A stretch of 64,000 bases of DNA from Limnobacter thiooxidans (GTDB lineage: Bacteria; Pseudomonadota; Gammaproteobacteria; Burkholderiales; Burkholderiaceae_B), in the NCBI RefSeq assembly GCF_036323495.1, contig NZ_AP028947.1:2170001-2234000 (forward strand), written 5' to 3'. The notes below the pieces were generated by a model. That model saw nothing but the letters and a program-made list of their open reading frames with translations. It was not told where the DNA came from and ran no database searches. A program made the position numbers and the translations under genes. Position 1 is the first letter of the stretch; each line of letters starts with the position of its first letter. Shown here piece by piece: positions 10,216-20,690 of this stretch.

Positions 10216-11337
10216 TCAAGCCCACTGCAATTCATCCGACTGCGTGTCTGCACCCCTGCTTTGAGCATAGAAGTTGCCTGCAAGTTCAGTCAAACATTCA
10301 CGAAGTTCGGCGATTCCCAAACCATAGCGTGCACTGACAGCCACGGACAAAATCTTACCATTGCCGTCGCGCTCGACTTCCACGGAACGCTCGCAGGCAT
10401 CTATTTTGTTCCAGATAATCACCTGCGGTACATCACCCGCTTCAATCTCTTGCAAAACCTTGTTCACCTCGGCAATCTGGCTGTGGCGCACCAGTGAGCT
10501 GGCGTCCACAACATGCAGCAGTAAATCGGCATGTACGGCACTTTCCAGGGTTGCCTTGAAGGCATCCACCAAAGAATGAGACAAGTCGCGTATGAACCCG
10601 ACCGTGTCGGACAAAGCCATGTCCACTTTGGGTGCCAGCCACACGCGACGTGTGGTGGTGTCCAGCGTGGCAAACAGTTGGTCCGCCGCATAAGCCTTGT
10701 CACTGGCGATGCAATTGAACAGCGTGCTTTTGCCTGCGTTGGTGTAGCCCACAATAGCCACTGTGAATTGCCCGCGGCGCTCACGCTGACGGCGCTGGGT
10801 TTGCCGCTGCTTCTGAAGTTTTTCCAGGCGGGTTTTCAACTGCTTGACCTTGACACCGATCAGGCGGCGATCCGTTTCCAGCTGGGTTTCACCCGGACCA
10901 CGCATGCCGATGCCGCCCTGTTGGCCATACAATTCAGCATTGCCACGCACCAGACGTGACGCCATGTATTGCAATTGAGCCAGCTCAACTTGCAACTTGC
11001 CTTCGAAACTTCTTGCCCGAATGGCAAAGATATCGAGAATCAGGCCCGTACGGTCAATGACACGACGGCCAAGTGCCTTCTCAAGGTTTCGTTGTTGGGC
11101 AGGGCTTAGGCTGTGGTTGAAAATAATCAGTTCCACATCCTCAGCTTCGCAGTGCGCAAGAATTTCCTGCACCTTGCCTGAACCGATGAATGTTGCGGAA
11201 TCTGGGGAGCGTTTTTTGGACACAAAAGTGCCGATCACTTCTGCACCTGCAGAGGTGGCCAGCAGAGCAAGCTCATCGACACTTTCTCGGAACTCGTGTT
11301 GACCTAGGTCGAGTGCAACCAGGGAACTACGAGTCAT
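10216..11337 (-). CDS. hflX: GTPase HflX
   Basis: Translation-associated GTPase that binds the 50S subunit and can split stalled ribosomes under stress. The 373-residue protein has the HflX N-terminal domain (about 1-185) with the Gly-rich linker GIGMRGPGETQLE (142-154), then the G domain with the P-loop GYTNAGKST (197-205), the DTVGF switch and NKID specificity motif. It is downstream of hfq and upstream of hflK, the conserved hfq-hflX-hflK-hflC order. Confidence 0.95.
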   Translation of the reverse strand: MTRSSLVALDLGQHEFRESVDELALLATSAGAEVIGTFVSKKRSPDSATFIGSGKVQEILAHCEAEDVELIIFNHSLSPAQQRNLEKALGRRVIDRTGLILDIFAIRARSFEGKLQVELAQLQYMASRLVRGNAELYGQQGGIGMRGPGETQLETDRRLIGVKVKQLKTRLEKLQKQRQTQRRQRERRGQFTVAIVGYTNAGKSTLFNCIASDKAYAADQLFATLDTTTRRVWLAPKVDMALSDTVGFIRDLSHSLVDAFKATLESAVHADLLLHVVDASSLVRHSQIAEVNKVLQEIEAGDVPQVIIWNKIDACERSVEVERDGNGKILSVAVSARYGLGIAELRECLTELAGNFYAQSRGADTQSDELQWA

Positions 11338-11373
11338 CTCAAACCACGGATCGTTTGGAAAGTGAAGATAAGA

Positions 11374-11607
11374 TTACTCCTTCACCTCGGGGGTGAACGT
11401 GACTGCGCGGCCTGGCACAACGGTTGAGATCGCGTGCTTGTAAACCATTTGGGTCACTGTGTTACGCAGCAAAACCACGTATTGATCAAAAGACTCGATT
11501 TGGCCTTGCAGCTTGATGCCGTTGACCAAATAAATGGACACGGGTACATGCTCTTTGCGCAGCAAATTGAGGAAGGGGTCTTGTAGTAGTTGCCCTTTGT
11601 TACTCAT
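11374..11607 (-). CDS. hfq: RNA chaperone Hfq
   Basis: Hexameric Sm-like chaperone that pairs small RNAs with mRNAs. From ATG 11607 the product is 77 residues, the normal betaproteobacterial length, with Sm1 ([21 protein letters not shown], about 6-26) and Sm2 motifs ending in YKHAIST. The frame stays open 13 codons upstream, but a GGAG ribosome-binding site sits just before ATG 11607 and MSNKGQ is the standard start. The C-terminal tail is very short. Confidence 0.97.
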   Translation of the reverse strand: MSNKGQLLQDPFLNLLRKEHVPVSIYLVNGIKLQGQIESFDQYVVLLRNTVTQMVYKHAISTVVPGRAVTFTPEVKE

Positions 11608-11788
11608 AACAGCTCCAGACTCTGTGTTGATATTATTAAATGTCAAAGCTTTTGGCTCGTCACGCTTAGTTTACAGAAAGCGCTTGTGGGTGCCAAACAC
11701 AAGCCCTTCTTTTGTTGATATGGACACTCTTTTTACATAAAAAGTTCAAAACCACCGCCAATGAGTCAGAGCGGTAGAGTTCGCCTGT

Positions 11789-13156
11789 TCAAGCCGGAGA
11801 CAGCTCCAACCATTGAGACAGGCGTGGCCGTTGAATAAACTCATCCTGAAAGCGACTCAATTTGGCTGTGGACTGAGGAAGCCTGTTGGCCCATTCCAGT
11901 GTCAGGGACGTGTCGTACCACAAGGCTTTAGCAACCACCTCGGCACTGATGTTGGCCGGGTCGCAGATCAAGGCAAAGCGGTCATCACCACGCACCACAG
12001 CCAGCAAACCAATTACGCCGTGTTCAATCAACTGACTCAGTATCTCATCGAGTTGGTCTGGCGGCACCTTGGCAAACACTCGAAGTTCTTCCATGGTCAT
12101 GCCTGGCTTTTCCTGCTGGCGCGACTTCTCCAGTTCAACCAGCACACTGAGGCCTTGCAGCCAACGCTCACCAGGGCGATTGCTGGGGTTCCAGTAGCCT
12201 GTGCGGGCGACTGGCAAGGCCGCAACTGTACTGGCACCCAACAGCACAATGATCCAGCTGACATAGATCCACAGCAGGAAGATAGGAAATGCAGCGAGCG
12301 CGCCATACAAGGCGGTGTAACTTGGGAAATGCGTGATGTAAGCTGCAAACGCGCGCTTGGATACCTCGAACAGGATGGCGGCCATCAGACCGCCCATCAG
12401 GGCGTCTTTCCAGTGCACAGCCCGGTTTGGCACAATGCGGTAGATAAAGGCAAAAGCAAGAACAGTCAGGGTGAGTGGCACCAGGTTCAGGGCGGGAAAC
12501 ATGCCTCCAAGCACCGGATTTACGCCGGCCATGGTTTCACCAATCAAGGCTGTGGACACGCTGATGCTTAACCCAATCAATACTGGGGCAAGGGACAACA
12601 CGGCCCAATACAAAACCACCTTGTTGATGGTGGAACGCTGGCGCTTCACGTTCCAGATCTGGTTGAACACCCTGTCCACGGTGAACATGGTGGTCAAGGC
12701 GGTGATACCCAAAAACACGATACCAATGGCGGTCAGGCCTTTCGCCTTGTCAGAGAACTGCGTGACGTAAGTCAAAATGGTTTCAGACAGGGTTTCGGGA
12801 AAAAAGCTTTCAATCAAATAACCTTGCAGCGATGTTTGCAAACGATCAAACATCGGGAATGCCGTGAAAATCGCAAGAACCACCGTGGCCAGGGGCACCA
12901 GGGATAACACCGTTGTAAAAGTGAGGCTTGCTGCAACTTGGGGCAATTGCTGCTCGTTGATTCGCTGGCTCACCAAACGTGTGAAAGCAATCCACCAGTG
13001 CAAATTCAAGGGGGTCAACTCCACTTCCTTCGCGCTGAAAGCGCGACGCGCGCCTTGCATAAAGCGCTGTCGGCGGCTTCGAGCGTGTTCAATGGGCTTG
13101 TCGATGGCTTTGAAACTCTTGGTCTCAGTTGTTTCTGAAGGTGCGGCTGAACTCAT
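11789..13156 (-). CDS. YihY/UPF0761 family membrane protein
   Basis: Inner-membrane protein of the YihY (formerly 'ribonuclease BN') family with about six hydrophobic segments between residues 60 and 320 and a C-terminal cytosolic winged-helix-like extension (about 330-455) seen in betaproteobacterial members. Transport or lipid roles are suggested for the family, but its function is not settled. I choose ATG 13156 (MSSAAPSE, 455 residues). ATG 13192 is an alternative leaving only 14 bp to the divergent wrbA start. The frame opens further upstream, but that part lies inside wrbA and is not credible. Confidence 0.85.
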   Translation of the reverse strand: MSSAAPSETTETKSFKAIDKPIEHARSRRQRFMQGARRAFSAKEVELTPLNLHWWIAFTRLVSQRINEQQLPQVAASLTFTTVLSLVPLATVVLAIFTAFPMFDRLQTSLQGYLIESFFPETLSETILTYVTQFSDKAKGLTAIGIVFLGITALTTMFTVDRVFNQIWNVKRQRSTINKVVLYWAVLSLAPVLIGLSISVSTALIGETMAGVNPVLGGMFPALNLVPLTLTVLAFAFIYRIVPNRAVHWKDALMGGLMAAILFEVSKRAFAAYITHFPSYTALYGALAAFPIFLLWIYVSWIIVLLGASTVAALPVARTGYWNPSNRPGERWLQGLSVLVELEKSRQQEKPGMTMEELRVFAKVPPDQLDEILSQLIEHGVIGLLAVVRGDDRFALICDPANISAEVVAKALWYDTSLTLEWANRLPQSTAKLSRFQDEFIQRPRLSQWLELSPA

Positions 13157-13197
13157 GCGCTTCGATACAATAGGGGTTCCAACAGCCCCCATGATAA

Positions 13198-14195
<998 letters not shown>

Positions 14196-14199
14196 CACC

Positions 14200-15630
14200 A
14201 TGAGCGAGTTTCTCGACCAATTGTGCAAACGCGTGCCCGGTTTGATTCTCAAAACCGAAGGGGCGGATGTTGCCCACGCCTGCACCGATTGGCGAAAGCG
14301 CTACCAAACCAGCGCACTGGCAGTGTTGGAACCGATGAACACCTCGCAGGTTCAGGCGATTGTCAAGGTGTGTGATGAATTCAACATCGCTATTTCTACT
14401 CAGGGCGGCAACACGGGCCTGGTCGGTGGTGCAGTTCCAGCGGCAGCAGGCGAGGCCGCTGCGCGCCAACACGTGGTGCTGAAAACAGGCAGGCTGCGCG
14501 AAGTCTTGAAGCTGGATGAAAGCAATCTGACGCTGACCGCGAGTGTGGGCTACACCCTGTTTGAAATTCAGGAATATGCGCAGGCACATGGTTTTTTGTT
14601 TCCGCTCAGCCTGGCCTCGGAAGGCACCTGCACCTTGGGAGGCAACCTGGCCAGCAATGCTGGGGGCGTTGCCGTGCTACGTTACGGCAACACGCGCGAA
14701 CTGTGTCTGGGGCTTGAGTTTGTGGATGCACAAGGCCAACTGTGTGGCGACCTGCGCGGCTTGCGCAAGAACAACACGGGTTATGACCTTCGGCATTTGC
14801 TGATTGGCTCGGAAGGTACTTTGGGCGTGGTTACCACGGCCTGCATGAAAGTGGTTCCTGCCCCGAAAAGCCGTTGCGTGGCCTGGCTGAATGTAGACAG
14901 TATTCAGGCAGCGGTGGATGCATTGACCTTTGTACAAGGGCATTTGTACGGTGAACTGAGCAGCTACGAATGGATGAATGCCCAAGCAATTGATGTGGTT
15001 CAAACCCACTTCCCTGCCAGGGCGCCTGCATGGCCAAATGGTGGTGACCATGTGCTGGCAGAGTTCACATCGTTGGGCGGCGAAGCCGAATTGCGCGACA
15101 GCGTGACCGCCACCCTGGAACTATTGCTGGAGAATCAAACCAGCGTACGAAACATCACGATTGCCCAGAATGGTCGTGAAATGGACACTTTCTGGGCACT
15201 GCGCGAAAACATTTCAGAAGCCCAGGCCAAGGAAGGCCTGAACGTGAAACACGATGTGGCGTGCGCGGTGTCGCAACTGCCCCTGTTTCATGATGTGGCT
15301 TTGAATGCAATTGCAGAACACGGTGTGGATGTGAACCCCATCCTGTTCGGCCACTTGGGCGATGGCAACCTTCACTTCAATTTGTCGGCGCCGAAAGGTA
15401 CAGACTCTGCTTCGTTCTTGAAGCAACATCAGGATTTGTTGAACAGCCTGGTGCATGAGGCAATTTTGCAATGTGGCGGCACCGTGTCTGCCGAGCACGG
15501 CATTGGGCAGTTGAAAGCTGAACTGTTGCGCGACATTACTTCAGCGGGCAACTACCGAATGTTCCAGGCGATCAAGTTGGCCATGGATCCGAAAAATTTG
15601 TTCAACCCTGGCAAACTGGTGCTGATGTAG
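14200..15630 (+). CDS. FAD-binding oxidase/dehydrogenase (GlcD / D-2-hydroxyglutarate dehydrogenase-like)
   Basis: A 476-residue FAD-linked 2-hydroxyacid dehydrogenase. The N-terminal PCMH-type FAD domain shows QGGNTGLVGGAVP (68-80) and EGTCTLGGNLASNAGG (about 141-156). The C-terminal FAD-oxidase domain shows GHLGDGNLHFN (384-394) and ends near MDPKNLFNPGKLV. These fit D-lactate/glycolate/2-hydroxyglutarate dehydrogenases, but the substrate cannot be fixed from sequence. It is the last gene of the plus-strand wrbA cluster. Confidence 0.88.
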   Translation: MSEFLDQLCKRVPGLILKTEGADVAHACTDWRKRYQTSALAVLEPMNTSQVQAIVKVCDEFNIAISTQGGNTGLVGGAVPAAAGEAAARQHVVLKTGRLREVLKLDESNLTLTASVGYTLFEIQEYAQAHGFLFPLSLASEGTCTLGGNLASNAGGVAVLRYGNTRELCLGLEFVDAQGQLCGDLRGLRKNNTGYDLRHLLIGSEGTLGVVTTACMKVVPAPKSRCVAWLNVDSIQAAVDALTFVQGHLYGELSSYEWMNAQAIDVVQTHFPARAPAWPNGGDHVLAEFTSLGGEAELRDSVTATLELLLENQTSVRNITIAQNGREMDTFWALRENISEAQAKEGLNVKHDVACAVSQLPLFHDVALNAIAEHGVDVNPILFGHLGDGNLHFNLSAPKGTDSASFLKQHQDLLNSLVHEAILQCGGTVSAEHGIGQLKAELLRDITSAGNYRMFQAIKLAMDPKNLFNPGKLVLM

Positions 15631-15686
15631 CGTGACTTCGCCGGTGTAAATTGTGCAAGCTCGGCGCAATTGGCTGCCCTAGCATG

Positions 15687-15797
15687 GCTGCGCTACCTGA
15701 CTGAGATTGGCCAACCCAGCGTGGCTGCGCTACCTGACTGAGATTGACCAACCCAGCGTGGCTGCGCTACCTGACTGAGATTGGCCAACCCAGCGTG
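15687..15797. repeat. Three tandem copies of a 37-bp repeat
   Basis: Units starting at 15687, 15724 and 15761 (each beginning GCTGCGCTACCTGACTGAGA) follow one another without spacers and differ at one visible position. A fourth unit is broken after GCT at 15798. They lie just after the oxidase gene in a non-coding stretch. Confidence 0.95.
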
Positions 15798-15854
15798 GCT
15801 TGCCAATTCCGCACGGAAAACCGCTTTTTCCTTATTGAACAACGGCCTTGCATT

Positions 15855-15892
15855 CACCTCAATCCGACAAAACAGACGGTCGGATTGAGGTG
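15855..15892. repeat. 14-bp perfect inverted repeat (hairpin)
   Basis: CACCTCAATCCGAC (15855-15868) and its exact complement at 15879-15892 enclose a 10-nt loop. There is no T-tract after it, so it is a weak terminator candidate; it could also be a repetitive extragenic palindrome or a protein-binding site. Confidence 0.75.
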
Positions 15893-16022
15893 TCGCCCGA
15901 TGGGCGAACATTTACGCCGTGTTCAAACGGGCGGTTTTCCTGAAAGTGCAAAACAGGCAAGTCCACTGCCGGGTCAGCAATCGCGGCCAGGATTCATATC
16001 ACGCGCGGGTGGCTGATACAGA

Positions 16023-16078
16023 GCCAAGTTGCACATTCACCACCGGTTGCTGAATCAACGCCAAGTTGCACATTCACC
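16023..16078. repeat. Direct repeat, 19 bp, spaced 37 bp
   Basis: GCCAAGTTGCACATTCACC occurs at 16023-16041 and again at 16060-16078. The period is again 37 bp although the unit is unrelated to the repeat at 15687-15797. Confidence 0.9.
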
Positions 16079-16107
16079 GCCGGTTTCCGGCCCGATCAGC
16101 AGCGATG

Positions 16108-16266
16108 TTCCAATGGTTTGCCATTCAAGAAAACCTGCCCGTTTGAATTCAGTCGCAGCGGTCGGCTGCAAGCCGACACCAAGCGCTGCTGCGCTTTTTT
16201 GCAGCGCTTGGTGAGTCAGACTGAATTCAAAAAGGGATCAACAGGTTTTCAGGCAAGCCATTGGAA
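16108..16266. repeat. 159-bp nested palindrome
   Basis: Outer arms TTCCAATGGtttGCC (16108-16122) and GGCaagCCATTGGAA (16252-16266) pair. Further in, TTGAATTCAGTC (16143-16154) pairs with 16219-16230, and CACCAAGCGCTGC (16177-16189) pairs with 16201-16213. A small side hairpin (GTCGGCT/AGCCGAC) sits at 16161-16177. No reading frame is evident, and the structure resembles a MITE or a large extragenic palindrome. The rest of the 15631-16320 gap holds nothing else I recognise. Confidence 0.85.
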
Positions 16267-16320
16267 TTCGCGCTGATAGGCCAAGAAATCAGGTCAGTGA
16301 ATCATTGAAATTCGCGCTGA

Positions 16321-17334
16321 TCACTGCATCGGTGATGCATGCTTGGCCATTTTCGCCAAGGCATCTTCAACCACCTGCCAGTTGTTGGCTTTCAACAAGG
16401 TTGAATCGGACAACACCTGGCGATACAGACGCCCACCTGCTTGTCCATGAAACAGGCCCAACCAGGATTTGGTGATGTTGCGAATGGATTCGCCCTGGCT
16501 CAGTTGCTGATGTGCGTAACTTCGCAATTCATCAATGACATCAAAACGGGTTTTGGCTTGCTCGGCTGTATTGCCCAATTCAAAGCCCTCTTTTTCCGCG
16601 ATGATTTCATCAAACCGGGCGAGCAACCAGGGGTTGCTGTACGCCTCGCGCCCAATCATGCAGCCATCGGCCCACTGCAAGTGGGCTTGAATTTCTTCGA
16701 TGGTGGTAATGCCACCATTCAAAATGAACTGCAAACTGGGAAAGTGTTGCTTCAACCGCTTGACCACTTCATAACGCAAAGGTGGAATATCCCGGTTTTC
16801 TTTTGGAGAAAGGCCTTTCAAGACAGCATTTCGCGCATGGACAATAAAGGTTTGGCAACCCGCTTCGCTGACCTTACCCACAAAGTCGTACAGCATGTTC
16901 TCGGTTTCGTCGTAGTCAAGCCCGATGCGGTGCTTGACAGTGACTTCAAGTTGGCAATTGTCTCGCATGGCTTTGACACAATCGGCCACTAAGTCAGGCT
17001 CAGCCATCAGACACGCGCCGAATGAGCCTTTCTGAACACGTTCAGAAGGGCAACCCACGTTCAAATTCAACTCGTCGTAACCCGCCTGCTCGATCCATTT
17101 TGCACATTGGCCCAAATGATCTGGATCACTGCCACCAACCTGAAAAGCCACCGGGTGCTCTTCTTCGTTAAAGGCCAGGAAACGTTTTCTGTCGCCGAAC
17201 ACCAGCGCACCCGTGGTGATCATCTCGGTGTAAACCCAAGTGTGTTGGCTGATGGCACGGTGGAACCTGCGGCAGTGCCGGTCGGTCCAGTCGATCATCG
17301 GGGCAACGGATAGGGTTCTGGGTTTGAATGTCAT
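16321..17334 (-). CDS. dusA: tRNA-dihydrouridine(20/20a) synthase DusA
   Basis: FMN-dependent enzyme reducing uridines 20 and 20a in the tRNA D-loop with NADPH. The 337-residue product has the TIM-barrel domain with APMIDWTDRHCR (11-22), the LNVGCPS motif (91-97) and the catalytic Cys in GSFGACLM (Cys108), followed by a helical C-terminal domain. The PMxDWTD and GCPS patterns fit DusA better than DusB or DusC. It is a single gene downstream of the typA terminator. Confidence 0.94.
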   Translation of the reverse strand: MTFKPRTLSVAPMIDWTDRHCRRFHRAISQHTWVYTEMITTGALVFGDRKRFLAFNEEEHPVAFQVGGSDPDHLGQCAKWIEQAGYDELNLNVGCPSERVQKGSFGACLMAEPDLVADCVKAMRDNCQLEVTVKHRIGLDYDETENMLYDFVGKVSEAGCQTFIVHARNAVLKGLSPKENRDIPPLRYEVVKRLKQHFPSLQFILNGGITTIEEIQAHLQWADGCMIGREAYSNPWLLARFDEIIAEKEGFELGNTAEQAKTRFDVIDELRSYAHQQLSQGESIRNITKSWLGLFHGQAGGRLYRQVLSDSTLLKANNWQVVEDALAKMAKHASPMQ

Positions 17335-17352
17335 GCTGCGTACTTTACAAAC

Positions 17353-17383
17353 AAAAAGGGCGAGGCCAAAGCCACGCCCCTTT
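17353..17383 (-). terminator. Intrinsic terminator after typA
   Basis: On the minus strand a GC-rich stem (AAGGGGCGTGGC with GGCCTCGCCCTT, one mismatch) is followed by a T-run. It lies 44 bp after the typA stop and ends the rimP-to-typA transcript. Confidence 0.8.
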
Positions 17384-17426
17384 CAAAACCTGACCGAAAT
17401 CAGGCTACAGACCGATCAAATACTGC

Positions 17427-19247
17427 TTACGCAGCGTCACGGCTGGCTTTCTTGCGCTCGTGTTCTTTCAGGAAACGCTTGCGAATGCGAATGTTCTTCG
17501 GTGTGATTTCAACCAATTCGTCTTCAGCAATGAATTCCACTGCGTATTCCAGGTTCATCTGGATTGGAGGAACCAGGCGAACGGCTTCATCGGTACCCGA
17601 TGAGCGAACGTTGGTCAGCTGCTTGCCCTTGATGGGGTTCACAACCAGGTCGTTGTCACGGCTGTGAATACCAATCACCATGCCTTCGTACAGGGCTTCA
17701 CCCGGGGACACGAACATGCGACCACGGTCTTGCAGTTTCCACAAGGCGTAAGCAACCGCATCGCCATCATCTTGGGAAATCAACACACCGTTGTGGCGCT
17801 CGGCAGAGCCGCCTTCACGAATAGGTGCGTACTGGTCAAACACGTGACTGATCAAGCCCGTGCCGCGTGTCAGGGTCATGAAGTCACCCTGGAAGCCGAT
17901 CAAACCACGTGCTGGAATTTTGTATTCCAGACGAACGCGGCCTTTGCCATCAGGTGACATGTCGAGCAGGTCACCCTTACGGCGGCCCAGTTCTTCCATC
18001 ACACCCCCCTGGTGTGAATCTTCCACATCCACGGTCAACATTTCATAGGGCTCGCACTTCACACCGTCGATATCCTTGAACACCACGCGCGGACGTGACA
18101 CGGCCAACTCGTAGCCTTCACGACGCATGTTTTCCAGCAGAATGGTCAGGTGCAATTCACCACGGCCAGACACTTCAAACACGGTGTCGTCGTCGGTGTC
18201 TTTCACGCGCAAGGCCACGTTGGCCTTCAATTCACGCTGCAAACGGTCACGCAGCTGGCGGCTGGTTACAAACTTGCCTTCACGGCCAGCCAAAGGTGAT
18301 GTGTTCACCATGAAGTTCATGGTCAATGTTGGCTCGTCAATCGCCGGAATTTCCAGACCTTCCACTGCATCAGGTGCGCAAATGGTGGTTCCGATACCGA
18401 TTTCTTCGATGCCGTTGATCAGGCAAATGTCGCCGGCTTGAGCCTGCTCTTCCTGAATACGCTCCAATCCACGGAATTTCAAAACCTGGTTGATGCGGCC
18501 GTTGAATGGGACGCCGTCCGGACCATTGACGCAGGTTACCTGCTGACCAACACGCACAGTGCCACGCTTGATACGGCCAATGCCGATCTTGCCCACGTAG
18601 CTGTTGTAGTCCAGCGATGTGATCTGGAACTGCAAGGGGCCATTCGGGTCATCATCACGAACAGGCACGTACTTCAAAATGGCTTCGAACAATGGGCGCA
18701 TATCGCCTTCACGCACATCGGGCGTGTTGCCAGCGTAGCCGTTCAAACCGGATGCATAAACAATCGGGAAGTCCAGCTGTTCATCAGAGGCACCCAGTTT
18801 GTCGAACAGGTCGAAAGTCTGGTCGATTACCCAGTCAACGCGCGCGCCTGGACGGTCTACCTTGTTCACCACCACGATTGGTTTCAAACCCAGGGCCAAA
18901 GCCTTGCGGGTTACGAAACGGGTCTGGGGCATTGGGCCTTCAACCGCATCCACCAGCAACAACACAGAGTCAACCATCGACAGCACACGTTCCACTTCAC
19001 CACCGAAGTCGGCGTGTCCTGGTGTGTCAACGATGTTGATGTGGGTGCCTTCGTATTCAACCGCGCAGTTCTTGGCCAGAATCGTGATACCACGTTCCTT
19101 TTCAATGTCGTTGCTGTCCATCACGCGTTCTTCGAGTTTTTCGTTCTCGCGGAAGGTGCCGGATTGGCGAAGTAGTTGGTCAACCAGTGTGGTTTTGCCG
19201 TGGTCCACGTGGGCGATAATTGCAACGTTACGTAATGCGCGTGTCAT
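17427..19247 (-). CDS. typA: Ribosome-associated GTPase TypA/BipA
   Basis: EF-G-like translational GTPase involved in ribosome assembly and stress adaptation. The 606-residue product has the G domain with [12 protein letters not shown] (12-23), the [13 protein letters not shown] switch II region (about 74-86) and NKVDRPGA, then beta-barrel, EF-G III/V-like domains and the BipA-specific C-terminal domain. It overlaps truB by four bases (19244-19247) and closes the rimP-nusA-infB-rbfA-truB-typA series. Confidence 0.96.
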   Translation of the reverse strand: MTRALRNVAIIAHVDHGKTTLVDQLLRQSGTFRENEKLEERVMDSNDIEKERGITILAKNCAVEYEGTHINIVDTPGHADFGGEVERVLSMVDSVLLLVDAVEGPMPQTRFVTRKALALGLKPIVVVNKVDRPGARVDWVIDQTFDLFDKLGASDEQLDFPIVYASGLNGYAGNTPDVREGDMRPLFEAILKYVPVRDDDPNGPLQFQITSLDYNSYVGKIGIGRIKRGTVRVGQQVTCVNGPDGVPFNGRINQVLKFRGLERIQEEQAQAGDICLINGIEEIGIGTTICAPDAVEGLEIPAIDEPTLTMNFMVNTSPLAGREGKFVTSRQLRDRLQRELKANVALRVKDTDDDTVFEVSGRGELHLTILLENMRREGYELAVSRPRVVFKDIDGVKCEPYEMLTVDVEDSHQGGVMEELGRRKGDLLDMSPDGKGRVRLEYKIPARGLIGFQGDFMTLTRGTGLISHVFDQYAPIREGGSAERHNGVLISQDDGDAVAYALWKLQDRGRMFVSPGEALYEGMVIGIHSRDNDLVVNPIKGKQLTNVRSSGTDEAVRLVPPIQMNLEYAVEFIAEDELVEITPKNIRIRKRFLKEHERKKASRDAA

Positions 19248-20278
19248 AGATTTACCTGAATCAATCTGTCGGGTCGAAGCAAGGCGCCCTTCCCATCCGT
19301 TTCTAAAATGCCTGTGCCCATGAAATAGGGCTCGCCTTTGAAGGCCGTGCTGTTTAAATCTGCGTTCACATCCTGTGCGGGGGCTTCTCCGTACACCCGC
19401 ACTCGCCCCGGTTTGGTATCAACCATATCCAGTGGCAACCGTTGCCCGTGCGAAAACCGCCGCGCAAACTCATTGTTCAATTCCACTTTGCCCAGGCTGC
19501 CCAACAAGGCGTCTACCGGGAAAAGCACTGCATCCAAAGCGTCAAAGGGGGTTTCCGATTCACCGAGCACTTTGAGTGCATCCAGGGTGTACGCGCGTTC
19601 CACTTTCAAGTCACCAATCGCGGTACGCCGCAATTCCGTGAGATAGCCCGCGGTGCCCAAGGCCTTGGCGATGTCCTCGCCCAAGGTGCGCACGTAGGTG
19701 CCTTTGCTGCAATTTACTTCCAGTTCAATGGTGCAAGCGTTTTCACTGCTTTGCCCATTGTGCTCAAACTTGATGACATCCAGTTGATGGATCACCAGGG
19801 TTCGGGCAGGTCTGTCCAATTCAATGCCTTCGCGAGCATACTCGTACAAAGGCTTTCCGTCTTTCTTTAACGCTGAAAACATCGGGGGCGTCTGTTGAAT
19901 TTCTCCAACAAACTGCGCACACACGTGTTTTACTTCGTCTTCGGTGATGGTTTCAAGGTCACGGGTACTGACTTGCGTCAACTCGCCTTCGGCATCGCCG
20001 GTGTTGCTGCAAAACCCCAAGCGAACTGTGGTTCTGTAGGTTTTGCTGGCATCAATCAAATCAGCTGCAAATTTGGTGGCTTCACCAAACATCAAGGGCA
20101 ACAGGCCACTGGCCAATGGGTCCAATGTGCCGGTGTGCCCGGTTTTCTCGGCACGGTACAGGCGCTTGACGATTTGCAAAGCCTGGTTGGACGAGAAACC
20201 CCGGCATTTGTCGAACAACAACACACCCGACAAATTCCGCTTTGGCTGCTTAGTCCCCACTGCCGTCGCCACCGCCAT
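19244..20278 (-). CDS. truB: tRNA pseudouridine(55) synthase TruB
   Basis: Makes pseudouridine 55 in the T-loop of tRNA. The catalytic Asp is in [14 protein letters not shown] (Asp53 from the start chosen), and the [10 protein letters not shown] and KGTYVRTL segments are present. A C-terminal PUA-like extension brings the length to 344. I chose ATG 20278; GTG codons slightly downstream or a TTG/other start upstream are possible because the frame overlaps the rbfA end (stop at 20250) in any case. It overlaps typA by 4 bp at its 3' end. Confidence 0.94.
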   Translation of the reverse strand: MAVATAVGTKQPKRNLSGVLLFDKCRGFSSNQALQIVKRLYRAEKTGHTGTLDPLASGLLPLMFGEATKFAADLIDASKTYRTTVRLGFCSNTGDAEGELTQVSTRDLETITEDEVKHVCAQFVGEIQQTPPMFSALKKDGKPLYEYAREGIELDRPARTLVIHQLDVIKFEHNGQSSENACTIELEVNCSKGTYVRTLGEDIAKALGTAGYLTELRRTAIGDLKVERAYTLDALKVLGESETPFDALDAVLFPVDALLGSLGKVELNNEFARRFSHGQRLPLDMVDTKPGRVRVYGEAPAQDVNADLNSTAFKGEPYFMGTGILETDGKGALLRPDRLIQVNL

Positions 20279-20663
20279 CGGTGCCAGTCGAATCCGAAGC
20301 ACCTCCGCCCTCGCCTTTCAGCGCACGGTCAATCATCAGGGACATTTCTGCCCCACGCTCAACCGACTGGTCGTGCTTGAATCGCAAGGTGGGCACGGTG
20401 TGAATGTGCAACTTCTTGAAAATCATATTACGCAAGTAGCCCGACGAATCGTTCAAGGCTTCCTCGGTAGTCTCGGCTGACCCGGTCAGTACCGAAAAAT
20501 ACACGGTGGCATAGGCGTAGTCGGGTGTCAGTTCCACATCCGTGATTGTGACGAACCCAAGCCGCGGGTCTCGCAACTCGCGGGGGATCAGCTCAGCCAG
20601 GTCTTTCTGGATTTGCTCGGCAACCCGAATGCCTCTGGCTGGTGCTTTCTTCTTGTGACGCAT
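20250..20663 (-). CDS. rbfA: 30S ribosome-binding factor A
   Basis: Small KH-fold factor needed for late 16S rRNA 5'-end maturation and cold adaptation. The 137-residue product has the core about 5-110 with DPRLGFVTITDVELTPD (about 43-59) and ARVYxS-like ATVYFSV (about 63-69), and a Gly/Asp-rich tail. It lies between infB and truB in the conserved order and overlaps truB by about 29 bp. Confidence 0.94.
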   Translation of the reverse strand: MRHKKKAPARGIRVAEQIQKDLAELIPRELRDPRLGFVTITDVELTPDYAYATVYFSVLTGSAETTEEALNDSSGYLRNMIFKKLHIHTVPTLRFKHDQSVERGAEMSLMIDRALKGEGGGASDSTGTDGGGDGSGD

Positions 20664-20690
20664 ACTTTCCTTTTCAAACCCCCACAGTCA

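Noticed and set aside
15687..15797. CRISPR array
   Set aside because: The three 37-bp units are contiguous with no spacers, and no cas genes are in the window.
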